The notes under the pieces: model-generated
Databases searched by the model: none
Told to the model about the DNA's origin: nothing
Seen by the model: only the letters and a program-made list of their open reading frames with translations
NCBI RefSeq assembly: GCF_000272045.2
Contig: NZ_AJYZ02000019.1
Span: 651,246 to 715,245 of the forward strand
Direction of reading: 5' to 3'
DNA: 64,000 nucleotides
Origin: Vibrio crassostreae 9ZC13
GTDB lineage: Bacteria > Pseudomonadota > Gammaproteobacteria > Enterobacterales > Vibrionaceae
Part shown: piece after piece, positions 63,855 to 64,000 of the stretch
How positions within the stretch are numbered: position 1 is the stretch's first letter
How the letters are laid out: each line of letters begins with the position of its first letter
Made by a program: the position numbers and the translations under genes

Positions 63855-64000
63855 CTAACAAGACATCGCTCTTCTAAACCTACCGAGTAACATCAACGCG
63901 CCTAGCACGCCAAACGACAAACTGCCTCCACTGCCGCCTGAACCAGATGAAGTCCGTGCATTCACATAAGCCGTTCGCTTAGCTTCTGTTGCTGAAATTT
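63855..64000 (-). CDS. C-terminal tail of a GlyGly-CTERM exported protein (partial)
   Basis: The frame is open from the window edge to TAG at 63855, about 47 codons. The tail (SGSGGSGGSLSFGVLGALMLLGRFRRAMSC) shows Gly/Ser spacer, hydrophobic helix and basic end: a GlyGly-CTERM sorting signal removed by rhombosortase before type II secretion-linked export. In Vibrio such tails occur on secreted proteases and nucleases. The catalytic part lies outside the window. Confidence 0.8.
   Translation of the reverse strand, partial: ISATEAKRTAYVNARTSSGSGGSGGSLSFGVLGALMLLGRFRRAMSC

Noticed and set aside
1..64000. Search for CRISPR arrays, tRNA/rRNA genes, insertion sequences and integrases
   Set aside because: Nothing with the expected repeat, clover-leaf or transposase pattern was seen by eye.

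Overview
The window reads as a Vibrio chromosome segment, probably Splendidus-clade-like. Pointers are a VolA/Pla-1-type lipase, an aspD-aspT pair, an RND pump with two adaptors (VexIJK-like layout), a GlyGly-CTERM tail and a lean moderate-GC gene layout. The species is inferred, not proven. I see no rRNA, tRNA, CRISPR, insertion sequence or prophage. It is mostly ordinary chromosomal DNA with many envelope genes, small unannotated ORFs and a few decayed genes.

Layout. 0-6.3 kb: truncated secreted lipase, PhnA-like zinc-ribbon protein, a POTRA-less Omp85-like barrel behind a leader terminator, a LysR regulator, a small periplasmic protein and a patatin lipoprotein. 6.4-12.1 kb: aspT-aspD-gltS-pdxY, all on the minus strand; it joins aspartate/alanine exchange, the PLP-dependent aspartate decarboxylase, a glutamate symporter and a PLP-salvage kinase. 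12.6-21 kb: DUF1656/HlyD/FUSC efflux operon, an unknown barrel-like protein, an esterase-like lipoprotein that has lost catalytic residues, and a phospholipase-D-fold lipoprotein. 21-26.5 kb: racemase pseudogene, a TamA-like protein without tamB, DEAD-box helicase, DUF1223 protein and a small DUF1127-like protein. 26.8-32.1 kb: Alx/TerC protein under a yybP-ykoY (manganese) riboswitch, a new 31-residue membrane peptide, a 5'-nucleotidase and a YbjD/OLD nuclease.

32.3-39.6 kb: DUF1097 protein, LysR regulator divergent from a formate/nitrite channel fused to CBS domains, cytochrome b561-YceI pair, DUF2164 protein, an unknown ORF and an EAL phosphodiesterase. 39.8-45.9 kb: RND efflux operon with a divergent TetR regulator. 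46-49.9 kb: RhlE helicase, frameshifted acpH, a 42-residue small protein and tyrP with a perfect TyrR box. 50-56 kb: chemoreceptor, zinc-ribbon peptide, HAD phosphatase, HD-GYP sensor, a tiny lipoprotein and CreA. 56.2-64 kb: gsk, fhs with a PurR-type operator, a GGDEF cyclase, YqaB-like phosphatase, ArfB, an XRE regulator, an unknown ORF and the tail of a GlyGly-CTERM protein.

The genes point to amino-acid-driven energy and pH homeostasis, Mn/pH-responsive transport, cell-envelope lipid handling and c-di-GMP signalling (one GGDEF, one EAL and one HD-GYP protein, all with intact motifs). The items most worth a second look are the catalytically dead esterase lipoprotein, the FNT-CBS fusion with its internal start and G7 tract, the leader terminator at 3274-3301, the frameshift in acpH at tandem AGA-AGG codons, and three small ORFs under 60 codons with good translation signals or a lipobox.
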